Shown here piece by piece: positions 15,742 to 22,828 of a stretch of 28,087 bases of DNA; positions within the stretch are counted from its first letter, which is position 1; each line of letters opens with the position of its first letter. Origin of the DNA: Anaerolineaceae bacterium. Lineage in GTDB: Bacteria; Chloroflexota; Anaerolineae; JAAYZQ01. Location of the stretch: positions 1 through 28,087 of the forward strand of contig JAAYZQ010000022.1 of the NCBI GenBank assembly GCA_012514775.1. Direction: 5' to 3'. The notes beneath the pieces are model-generated. The model worked only from the letters and a program-made list of their open reading frames with translations, had not been told where the DNA came from and made no database searches. The translations under genes and the position numbers were made by a program.

Positions 15742-15771
15742 CCAGCAGCAAGGGACATCCCTTGCTGCTGG
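15742..15771 (-). other. 13-bp perfect palindromic stem-loop upstream of acsD
   Basis: CCAGCAGCAAGGG (15742-15754) and its exact complement (15759-15771) flank a 4-base ACAT loop. No U-run follows on either strand, so it is not a standard terminator. It lies 84 bases before acsD and could mark an RNA processing site, a stabilised 5' end or a protein-binding operator. Confidence 0.65.
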
Positions 15772-15890
15772 ATGCTCGAACGCTATTTTCTCGCTCTGGC
15801 TGTCGTCGCGAAATCGCTTCCAACTCCAGATTCTCGTGGTTCCAGTGCCTGCCGGCCCGGGTGGCGACACGGGTTGTGCCTGGCAGGCAA

Positions 15891-15923
15891 GGCAGGGATC
15901 GGCGCTCGCCGCCGATCCCTGCC
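15891..15923 (-). other. 13-bp perfect stem-loop just after acsB
   Basis: GGCAGGGATCGGC (15891-15903) pairs with its full complement (15911-15923) around a 7-base loop, 8 bases past the acsB stop. Only TTGCC follows on the minus strand, so it may be a partial terminator or a 3'-end stabiliser of the cooS-acsB part of the message. Confidence 0.65.
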
Positions 15924-15931
15924 CTCTGCTG

Positions 15932-18187
15932 CTACATGAGCGGGTCCATGGAGAGTGCCGGGTGTCCTGTCTCTTCCAGGTAAGCCAGCACTTCCTCTTC
16001 CGTGGTCGCCACGCGCTCGTCGGCGATCTTTTCGATGAGGTCGGGATCGCCGGCGCGGATGGCGGCTTCCTTCAACTCCTCGGCCATGCTTTCTTTCAAG
16101 AAGCTGGACATCCACACGATGCGCGGCAGGCCGCCATCGGCGCGGATGAACTTCTGGCTGGTAATAAAGTACTTGCCGTGGCCCATGACGCCGGGCGTCT
16201 GCAGGCCGCCGCCGGCCATGCCCGCCAGGGTGCTGAAGGTCATGCCCGCCGGGGTCATGCTCGGATCCTCGCGGCTGACGATCATGAAGCCGTTGCACAG
16301 GGGCAGGATCATCATGATGCACTCGAAGCAACCGCAGGAAGTCATGGGCGTCTCCATGATAGAATACATGGTGACGCTTTCCACGCTGCCATGGGAGGCC
16401 TGCTGCACAAACTCGTTGACGTTGTCGAACACGCCGGTCCAATCGTTCAGCGCCCGACCCTTCTTGATGGGCTGGTTCGGGCCGGTGGGGTTGATCTGGT
16501 AGCTTGCCTTGCAGTCGAGCCAGTTGTACGCGCCGCACAAGCCCAGCCGCTCGGGGCTGACCACGCAGACGTGATCGGGCGCAAAGCTCTGGCACAGCGT
16601 GCAGGAGTAGAACTCGTCGACCGACTCGTCGGTCATGGCCGCCAGGCGCTGGTTGCGATAGTTGTAAGCCGCCCGGGCCTTGTCCAGCCACTCGGCGTGC
16701 AGGGCCGGGTCAGTGACGATCTTGACCTGGACCTTGTCGACGATGGCGCCAAAGTCCGCGTGCAAACGGGCGTAGAGGATCTCGCCAAAGTGCTTCAGGT
16801 CAAAGCCCTTGTCCACGGCCGCTTTGCTGATGCGGATCCAGGTGATGTCGCGCTGGCCGATGTGCTGGATGCCGCTGGCGCCGTTGACAAAGTAGTGGAT
16901 CTGGCGCTCGAGGACGGGCTCAAAGTCTTCCTGCATCTTGCGCCCGGCGACCTGAACGATGATGGCCATGTCCATGGCGCCCTCGGCCGGGACGTCCTCA
17001 AAGCCGGGTCCCAGGACCTCGATCTTATGGTCCTCGACATCGTCCATGTCGGCCATGTGCAGGTACTCGAAGCAGCGGGAGTACTTGCCGCCGAACTCGA
17101 CGCGCATGTCCGCCTTGCGCACCCTCTCGCCCTCGAAGGCAGAGCCGTAGGGCACGGGGATGGGGACCTCGGTGATCTTGATCTTGACGCCGCGGACCTC
17201 AATGGCCCTCTGCACGAAGCGGGCTGCCCTTTCCGCGTCGTCGGCGCCTTCGATGTCGTCCCACGGCAGGGAGATGACGTGCTCGTAGGGCGTGATGCCC
17301 GTGGGCCGGATCTCGGGGATGATCGTGTCGGCCAGCACCGGGAAGCCGTATGTGATGGCGCCTGCGGCATTGGCGTACTTCAGGTCATCGACCTCACCCA
17401 GGGCGACGGCAAAGGCAAAGACGCGATACTTGTTGTAGAGCAAGATGTCGCGAGACTGCCCACCCTTCATACCGCCAAAGGTCAGGGCCGAGCGAGTGGC
17501 AAAGCCGAGGGGGTAGACCGTGGACACGGTGTCCAGGCCAAAGGGCACGATGTAGGTGTCGTAGCCCATTTCCACACCCTCTTCCATGAGTTGGTGGATG
17601 ATGCTCCGGCCGTTGACGTTGCCGCTCAGGAAGATGAGGATGTTGCGCTGCTGAAGCTGGCGAACCAGCTCTACGGCGGCCTGGTTGGTGCGCGCCGCGC
17701 CGATGATGGCCGCAAAGCCGGGCATGCGGCCGTCCACCAACTGAATGCCCCAGCTTCGGAGCTGGATGTCGTCGATGGGGCCGTTGAGGTGGCCGTTCCC
17801 GGGGGCGCTGGTGCCGGTCAGCTCCAGGCCGGGCAATTTCTGGGGCTCTTGCCCATAGGCAAAGCGCAAGCCCATGATGCCCTCTTCGGCCAGGAGGGTT
17901 GCCACGCCGGCATCCAGGGTCTCACCCAGGTAGGGTACCCATGTCTGGCCGGGTGGTGGGTTGTGGAGCAGCGTCTTGCAGTGCTCCAGGACGGGCGGCA
18001 AGTCGCGGATGGTCTCGACCTTCATGCCGGTGTAGCCCAGGATGGTGGGCAGAAAATAGGCGGTGTTGGTGAACTGGAGTTTGGTGTCCGGGCCGAGTTC
18101 CTGCGTCGCCTTGTTCAACAACGCGTCGAACTCCTGGACAATGAGACTGGCACCGCGCAGTGCTCGGGTGGCGATGTATCTGGACAT
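15932..18187 (-). CDS. acsB: Acetyl-CoA synthase (CODH/ACS alpha-type subunit)
   Basis: 751 residues, bacterial-type with the full N-terminal domain that docks to CODH and channels CO. It condenses CO, a methyl group from AcsCD and CoA into acetyl-CoA at cluster A. All cluster A ligands are present with canonical spacing: C529, C532, C541 and C551 for the [4Fe-4S] part (C-x2-C-x8-C-x9-C), and C618-G-C620 for the distal nickel, with C532 bridging to the proximal nickel. The offset from the Moorella residues (506, 509, 518, 528, 595, 597) is a constant 23. AGGAG stands before the ATG, 18 bases after cooS. It should form the bifunctional complex with CooS. Confidence 0.97.
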   Translation of the reverse strand: MSRYIATRALRGASLIVQEFDALLNKATQELGPDTKLQFTNTAYFLPTILGYTGMKVETIRDLPPVLEHCKTLLHNPPPGQTWVPYLGETLDAGVATLLAEEGIMGLRFAYGQEPQKLPGLELTGTSAPGNGHLNGPIDDIQLRSWGIQLVDGRMPGFAAIIGAARTNQAAVELVRQLQQRNILIFLSGNVNGRSIIHQLMEEGVEMGYDTYIVPFGLDTVSTVYPLGFATRSALTFGGMKGGQSRDILLYNKYRVFAFAVALGEVDDLKYANAAGAITYGFPVLADTIIPEIRPTGITPYEHVISLPWDDIEGADDAERAARFVQRAIEVRGVKIKITEVPIPVPYGSAFEGERVRKADMRVEFGGKYSRCFEYLHMADMDDVEDHKIEVLGPGFEDVPAEGAMDMAIIVQVAGRKMQEDFEPVLERQIHYFVNGASGIQHIGQRDITWIRISKAAVDKGFDLKHFGEILYARLHADFGAIVDKVQVKIVTDPALHAEWLDKARAAYNYRNQRLAAMTDESVDEFYSCTLCQSFAPDHVCVVSPERLGLCGAYNWLDCKASYQINPTGPNQPIKKGRALNDWTGVFDNVNEFVQQASHGSVESVTMYSIMETPMTSCGCFECIMMILPLCNGFMIVSREDPSMTPAGMTFSTLAGMAGGGLQTPGVMGHGKYFITSQKFIRADGGLPRIVWMSSFLKESMAEELKEAAIRAGDPDLIEKIADERVATTEEEVLAYLEETGHPALSMDPLM

Positions 18188-18205
18188 TGATACCTTCTCC
18201 TTCGT

Positions 18206-20206
18206 CTATTCCGCAGCAGCCTGCGTGTAGGCCTTGCGGCTGTAAAGGTTCCGCTCTTCCGGCGGCACAGCAAAGAACTCGGCCAGAGGTGTGTCGCCAC
18301 TCTCGCCAAAGCGGGTGGGATCGTACTCGGCCAGTCCCAGCTCGGCGCGTTTCTTGTCAATGTGCTCCAGGGTCTTTTGCACCATCTCCTCGGGATCGAG
18401 GATGAACTCCAGCTTGCCACCGACCTTGGCTTCCCATCCCTCGCTGATCAGACTCAGGACTTCTTCACTGCCGGCCACGGGATTCTTGGTGCCAAAGATG
18501 ACGTACACGCCCGAGGCGACAAAGTAGGTGCCGATGGACAGCGCCTTTTCGCTCATCCACTCGGGAGCCAGGCCGACGGCCGGCAGGTCGCCGATGTCGC
18601 TGCCCAGGCCACCCTCGGTCGCCATTTGCGAGGCGACGGTCAGGATGCGAGTATTGTCCACGCAGGAGCCCAGGTGCAGCACCGGCGGGATGCCGATGGC
18701 CTCGCACACTTCCCGCAGGCCGGGGCCGGCTTGCTCCAGGGCCTCGGGCCCCAACAGGCCGATCTTGGCTGCCGAAATGGCGCTGCAGCCGGTCTGGACG
18801 ACCAGGACATCGTTCTTGATCAGCTCCTGGACCACATAGTTGTGGGTCTGGTCGTGGGGCGTGCGGGCGTTGTTGCAGCCCACCACGCCGGCCACGCCGC
18901 GGATGCGCCCGGTCATGATGGCGTCGTTGAGCGGCCGGAAGGAGCCACGGTAGTAGCCACCCTGCATGTAGCGCAGATATTCGTGGGAAAAGCCCGCCAC
19001 CAGCGGCGCGGTCACGTTGGGGATGTGGACCTTCTCGGTCTTGCTGCGGTTGGGGAAATTGTCGATGCCGGCCTTGACGATCTCCTTGGCGATTTCCAGC
19101 GCCCTGTGCTCGTCGAACTGCATGTGCGTGGCGCCCTTGATCTTGGCCTTGCGCGAGGTGGTAATGAGCTTGGTGTGATAGTTCGCGGCCACCGGTGCCA
19201 GGGCCTGCATGATGCACTGGATGTCAACCACCATGGCTTCTACGACGCCCGTGGCGATGGCCAGTTCCTGGCTCAGGAAATTGCCTGCGGTCTTGACCCC
19301 CTGGCGCATCAGGGTCTCGTTGGCGGTGCAGCAAATGCCCGTCAGGTTGATGCCCTTGGCGCCCTTGCTCTTGGCATACTCGACCATCTCCGGGTCCTGG
19401 CAGGCCATCAGAATGAGCTCTGACAGCAGCGGCTCGTGCCCGTGGATGATAATGTTCACCTGGTCCTCATCCAGGCTGCCCAGGTTGACCTCGCTGCTAA
19501 GCGGAACCGGGGTGCCAAAGAGGATGTCGGTGATGTCGGTGGAGAGCATGGAGCCGCCCCAGCCGTCGGCCAGCGCGGTGCGCAGGCCGTGATCGAGGAT
19601 GTGCTCGGCGTCCTGGTCGTTGCCGATGTGGGTGCGGTGCAGAGTCTCGACCACTTCGCGGTCGACGCCTCGCGGCGCAATGTCCAGCTCTTTCCAGATT
19701 TGCTGCCGCTTTTTCGGCGCGCGCTCCAGATACTTCAGGCTGCCGCGCTGCTGGCCAAATTGGGCCAGGGCCGCCTCGGCCACGTCCTTGGCAATATCGT
19801 TGGTCTCGCGGCCCTCCACGGGGATGCCAAAGAAGGTGGCAACCTCCACCAGCTTGGCCACGTCGCGGATGCGATAATCGGGAGCGTGCCCTTCGGCCAC
19901 GGCCAGGAGCGCCAGGGTCATGTCGCGCCCATGGTCCGAGTGGGCGGCTGCACCGGCGGCGATCTGCCTGGCAAGGTTGCGGGCGGCGACAGTGTCGACG
20001 GTGGCGCCGCAGATGCCGGCCTTGGTCTTGCCCACCAGGCGGCAGGGCCCCATGGCACAGATCTTGCAGCAGACGCCGTCGCTGCCAATGGGGCAGGGTT
20101 TGGTGCTCTCGGCACGGTCAAAGGCGGTCTCGATGCCCTTTTCGTGCGCGATCTCGAGCAATTCCTGCACCGCAACGTCGGCGGTTACCTTTGAGTAGTC
20201 TGACAT
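18206..20206 (-). CDS. cooS: Anaerobic Ni-Fe carbon monoxide dehydrogenase catalytic subunit
   Basis: 666 residues (AcsA when bound to acetyl-CoA synthase). It reduces CO2 to CO for acetyl-CoA synthesis, or oxidises CO. N-terminal cysteines for clusters D and B are C38, C46, C47, C50, C55 and C66. The C-cluster ligands are all there: H257 (HGHEP), C292 or C293 (GICC), C331 (DIQC), C444 (VVGCNNA), C474 (QTGC) and C515 (LGSC). It is followed 18 bases later by acsB and preceded by a small HMA-like gene. No nickel-insertion ATPase (CooC/AcsF) is encoded in the window. The start is supported by AAGGAAGG upstream. Confidence 0.97.
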   Translation of the reverse strand: MSDYSKVTADVAVQELLEIAHEKGIETAFDRAESTKPCPIGSDGVCCKICAMGPCRLVGKTKAGICGATVDTVAARNLARQIAAGAAAHSDHGRDMTLALLAVAEGHAPDYRIRDVAKLVEVATFFGIPVEGRETNDIAKDVAEAALAQFGQQRGSLKYLERAPKKRQQIWKELDIAPRGVDREVVETLHRTHIGNDQDAEHILDHGLRTALADGWGGSMLSTDITDILFGTPVPLSSEVNLGSLDEDQVNIIIHGHEPLLSELILMACQDPEMVEYAKSKGAKGINLTGICCTANETLMRQGVKTAGNFLSQELAIATGVVEAMVVDIQCIMQALAPVAANYHTKLITTSRKAKIKGATHMQFDEHRALEIAKEIVKAGIDNFPNRSKTEKVHIPNVTAPLVAGFSHEYLRYMQGGYYRGSFRPLNDAIMTGRIRGVAGVVGCNNARTPHDQTHNYVVQELIKNDVLVVQTGCSAISAAKIGLLGPEALEQAGPGLREVCEAIGIPPVLHLGSCVDNTRILTVASQMATEGGLGSDIGDLPAVGLAPEWMSEKALSIGTYFVASGVYVIFGTKNPVAGSEEVLSLISEGWEAKVGGKLEFILDPEEMVQKTLEHIDKKRAELGLAEYDPTRFGESGDTPLAEFFAVPPEERNLYSRKAYTQAAAE

Positions 20207-20238
20207 GTGCTTTACCTTCCTTCTAAGGTTATACCGCG

Positions 20239-20256
20239 GCCACGATGGGCCGTGGC
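20239..20256 (-). other. Intercistronic stem-loop between the HMA-like gene and cooS
   Basis: GCCACG (20239-20244) pairs with CGTGGC (20251-20256) around a 6-base loop, right after the stop of the HMA-like gene. A T-run follows only in the plus-strand direction, where there is no gene. On the operon transcript it is another spacer hairpin. Confidence 0.45.
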
Positions 20257-20258
20257 TT

Positions 20259-20591
20259 TTAGTACTTGCGGTGGTCGCCCGACATCTCCAGGTCGCGCAT
20301 GTCGGTCTCGGTGATACGTTGTTGGAAGCGGAACCAATCGGAGCTGTCGTCGATACGTTCGGGGTAAGCTGGAATGGAAGGCGCTTTGGAAATCTCGTAC
20401 CCGGCCTGGGCTAGTGCGCCCTTCAGGGTTTCGGGGTTAACGCTGGCCGGATCGTACTTGATCAGCACGTCCTTGTACATGGCACTGGCCAGTACCTCTT
20501 CCACACCGGTCACGCGGCCCAGGGCCTCTCGCACCGCCAGAACGTGGTGGTCTGCCCACATAGCCGGAACGCTAAAGGTTACTTTCTCCAT
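20259..20591 (-). CDS. HMA-fold small protein lacking the CxxC metal site, first gene of the CODH operon
   Basis: 110 residues. Residues 1-67 fit the heavy-metal-associated fold: VTFSVPAM strand, VREALGRVTGVEEVLA helix and turn, VLIKYDPASVNPETLKGALAQAGYE. The canonical M-x-C-x-x-C loop reads M11-W-A13-D-H-H16, so both thiolate ligands are gone and two histidines sit in their place. A polar tail of about 40 residues (ERIDDSSDWFRFQQRITETDMRDLEMSGDHRKY region) has no recognised domain. The ATG has a near-perfect AAAGGAGGT site, and the gene sits directly behind the operon promoter, so it should be well expressed. A nickel-handling, assembly or regulatory role for CODH is possible but unproven. 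The family fold is fairly sure, the function is not. Confidence 0.75.
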   Translation of the reverse strand: MEKVTFSVPAMWADHHVLAVREALGRVTGVEEVLASAMYKDVLIKYDPASVNPETLKGALAQAGYEISKAPSIPAYPERIDDSSDWFRFQQRITETDMRDLEMSGDHRKY

Positions 20592-20647
20592 GCAATTACC
20601 TCCTTTGGTAGAACCTGCTGCTTGCCAAACCGCCAGGAAACACAGCC

Positions 20648-20677
20648 ATTATAGCACAGGGCACCAGAACATTGCAA
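20648..20677 (-). promoter_or_regulatory. Promoter of the CODH/ACS operon
   Basis: The minus strand has TTGCAA (20677-20672), 18 bases, then a perfect TATAAT (20653-20648) preceded by TGC (extended -10). Transcription would start near 20641, giving a leader of about 50 bases before the HMA-like gene. Confidence 0.82.
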
Positions 20678-20723
20678 ACCTGGCTGCCTGGTTAGTTGCA
20701 CACGTGAGTTGTTAAGCGATTCG

Positions 20724-20757
20724 AAAGATGGGGAGGGTATCGCGCACCCTCCCCATC
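20724..20757 (-). terminator. Terminator of fhs
   Basis: A perfect 12-bp stem, GATGGGGAGGGT with ACCCTCCCCATC (20757-20746 and 20738-20727 on the minus strand), with a 7-base loop and TTT after it. It lies 41 bases past the fhs stop and upstream of the CODH promoter, so it separates the two transcription units. The U-run is short. Confidence 0.75.
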
Positions 20758-20798
20758 TCTGAACATCAGTCTTGTTTCAGCTCCACCAGGTTTCCTGG

Positions 20799-22670
20799 CT
20801 AGAACAATCCAACCACGCGCCCGGTCTCCAGGTCAATGTCCACGTCCGTAAAGGCCGGGCGGGTGGGCAGTCCGGGCATCGTTCGCATCGTGCCGCACAG
20901 CGGATAGAGGAAGCCGGCGCCCACGCTGGCCCGGATGTCGGTGATGGGCAGGTTCCAGTCTTGCGGAGCGCCCTTGACCGCCGGGTCGTGGGTGAACGAC
21001 AGGTGCGTCTTGGCCATGCACATGGGCAGGTGGCTCAGGCCCATCTTGGTAAAGGCCGCGATCTTGGCTTCCACCTCGGGCGTGTAGCTGACGGACCCCG
21101 CGCGATAGATCTCGCGGGCGATGGTCTCCATCTTGTCCTTGATCGACATCTCGTCGGGATACAGGAACTTGAAGTTGCTGGGCTTGTCGCAGGCCTTGAC
21201 GACTGCCTCGGCCAGGGCGGCACCACCCTTTGCGCCATCGGCCCAGACGGTGCTCTCCACTGCGTCCTCGGCACCCGTCTCCTGGGCGCGCTTGCGGATG
21301 AGCTGGATCTCGGCGTCGGTGTCGTCCTTGAAGCGGTTGATGGCGACGACGACGGGCACGCCGAACTTCAGGGCGTTCTCGATGTGCTGCAAGAGGTTGG
21401 GCAGGCCCTTCTCCAGGAGCTCCAGGTTCTCGGCGGTGTAGGCCTTGTCCAGGGGCTTGCCGGCGACGACCTTGGGGCCACCGCCGTGCATCTTGAGGGC
21501 GCGCACCGTGCAGACCAGGACCACGCAGTTGGGGATCAGACCGCTGTAGCGGCACTTGATGTTAAAGAACTTTTCCATGCCGCAGTCGGCACCAAAGCCC
21601 GACTCGGTGACAACGTAGCCATCCTCGCCCATCAGCTTGAGGGCAATGCGGTCGGCCAGGATGGAGCTGTTGCCCTGGGCGATGTTGGCAAAGGGCCCGC
21701 AGTGCACAAACGCGGGGCTGCCCGACAGGGTCTGCATCAGGTTGGGCATGATGGCTTCTTTGAGGAGGACGGTCATCGCGCCGGCCACGTTCAGGTCCTC
21801 GGCGGTGATGGGCTCGCCCTTCTTGTTGGTGCCGATGATGATCCGGCCCATGCGATCCCGCAGGTCGGCCAGGTCGCAGCAGAGGGCCAGGGCGGCCATG
21901 ATCTCGGAGGCAACGCTGATGTCATAGCCCGTCTGGCGCGGCGTTCCGTCGTTGATCGTCCCCAGGCCAACGATGATGTTGCGCAACGAAGCATCGCTAA
22001 CGTCCACGATCCGGCGCCACTGGATGCTGTAGGGATCGATGTCCAGGCGGAACATGCGCTCCTTGTCCTCGGCGCTCAGATCGGAGGGTTTCTCGGACTG
22101 GATGCCCAGCTTGTCCAGGCGCTTGCGCATCGACGGTGTGTATTCGTCGTTGGGGGCCAGGGCCTTGGCCAGAAAGTTTGTGCTCCAACGGAGCTCCTTG
22201 GTCAGGCGGTTGTCAATGGCGGCTGCCAGGAGGTTGTGAGCAGCGCTCACGGCGTGAATGTCGCCGGTCAGGTGGAGGTTAAAGTCCTCCATGGACACGA
22301 TCTGGGCGTATCCGCCGCCGGCCGCTCCACCCTTGATGCCAAAGGTTGGTCCCTGGGAGGGCTGGCGAATACAGGTCATGACCTTCTTGCCGATGTAGTC
22401 GAGCCCCTGGCTGACGCCGATGGTGGTCACCGTCTTGCCCTCGCCGAGGGGCGTGGGGGTGATGGCCGTGACATCGATGTACTTGCCGTTGGGTCGATCC
22501 GCCAGGCGGTCCAGGACGTCGAGGTGAACCTTGGCCTTGTATTTGCCATAGTAGTCGAGGTCATCCTCGGTCAGCCCCAACTGCTTGGCGACGTCGATGA
22601 TGGGCCGCATCTTGGCTGCTTGAGCGATGTCGATGTCGCTCGGCACCGGTCGTTTGATGTCAACTATCAT
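20799..22670 (-). CDS. fhs: Formate-tetrahydrofolate ligase (long form)
   Basis: 623 residues. It makes 10-formyl-THF from formate, ATP and THF, the first carrier step of the methyl branch. The P-loop is TPTPLGEGKT (71-80), with the conserved RQPSQGPTFGIKGGAAGGG stretch soon after and SVASEIMA in the centre. Standard acetogen enzymes are about 556-560 residues. The extra segment here lies around residues 160-220 (including FRLDIDPYSIQWRR) and resembles the form found as the synthetase domain of eukaryotic C1-THF synthase. It is transcribed alone from its own promoter and terminated before the CODH operon. GGAGG precedes the ATG. Confidence 0.95.
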   Translation of the reverse strand: MIVDIKRPVPSDIDIAQAAKMRPIIDVAKQLGLTEDDLDYYGKYKAKVHLDVLDRLADRPNGKYIDVTAITPTPLGEGKTVTTIGVSQGLDYIGKKVMTCIRQPSQGPTFGIKGGAAGGGYAQIVSMEDFNLHLTGDIHAVSAAHNLLAAAIDNRLTKELRWSTNFLAKALAPNDEYTPSMRKRLDKLGIQSEKPSDLSAEDKERMFRLDIDPYSIQWRRIVDVSDASLRNIIVGLGTINDGTPRQTGYDISVASEIMAALALCCDLADLRDRMGRIIIGTNKKGEPITAEDLNVAGAMTVLLKEAIMPNLMQTLSGSPAFVHCGPFANIAQGNSSILADRIALKLMGEDGYVVTESGFGADCGMEKFFNIKCRYSGLIPNCVVLVCTVRALKMHGGGPKVVAGKPLDKAYTAENLELLEKGLPNLLQHIENALKFGVPVVVAINRFKDDTDAEIQLIRKRAQETGAEDAVESTVWADGAKGGAALAEAVVKACDKPSNFKFLYPDEMSIKDKMETIAREIYRAGSVSYTPEVEAKIAAFTKMGLSHLPMCMAKTHLSFTHDPAVKGAPQDWNLPITDIRASVGAGFLYPLCGTMRTMPGLPTRPAFTDVDIDLETGRVVGLF

Positions 22671-22756
22671 CTGTTTCCTCCTTGATCAATATTATTTCTG
22701 GCAACTCTGCCCTGGCTTCGAGCGGCGGATCTATTCTGGCAGGGATCGCAGCCGCT

Positions 22757-22785
22757 AGTGTACCACAGGCGATTGTGCTTGTCAA
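22757..22785 (-). promoter_or_regulatory. Promoter of fhs
   Basis: The minus strand has TTGACA (22785-22780), 17 bases, then TACACT (22762-22757) with TGG before it (extended -10). The start would be near 22750, leaving a leader of about 80 bases. I see no intrinsic terminator in that leader and it does not look like a THF riboswitch. Confidence 0.78.
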
Positions 22786-22828
22786 AACAAATCCGATATT
22801 TGACCGGCAGTCAGTGGCCGCACCCGGC

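Noticed and set aside
15742..15771. The perfect palindrome as the end of a mobile element or MITE.
   Set aside because: It is a lone hairpin with no second copy, no target-site duplication that I can defend, and no element body.
15836..18190. A 784-codon plus-strand frame antisense to acsB, and a similar 637-codon frame at 20772-22685 antisense to fhs.
   Set aside because: Both are codon-composition shadows of genes with intact catalytic residues; no ribosome-binding site or domain supports them.
18206..20206. Possible selenocysteine or recoded stop in CODH/ACS or the ferredoxin genes.
   Set aside because: All expected cysteine ligands are encoded by cysteine codons and every frame ends at a plausible natural C-terminus.
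22671..22756. The fhs leader as a possible THF riboswitch.
   Set aside because: The leader has short complementary stretches but lacks the conserved THF aptamer pattern, and no terminator or clear sequester of the GGAGG site was found.
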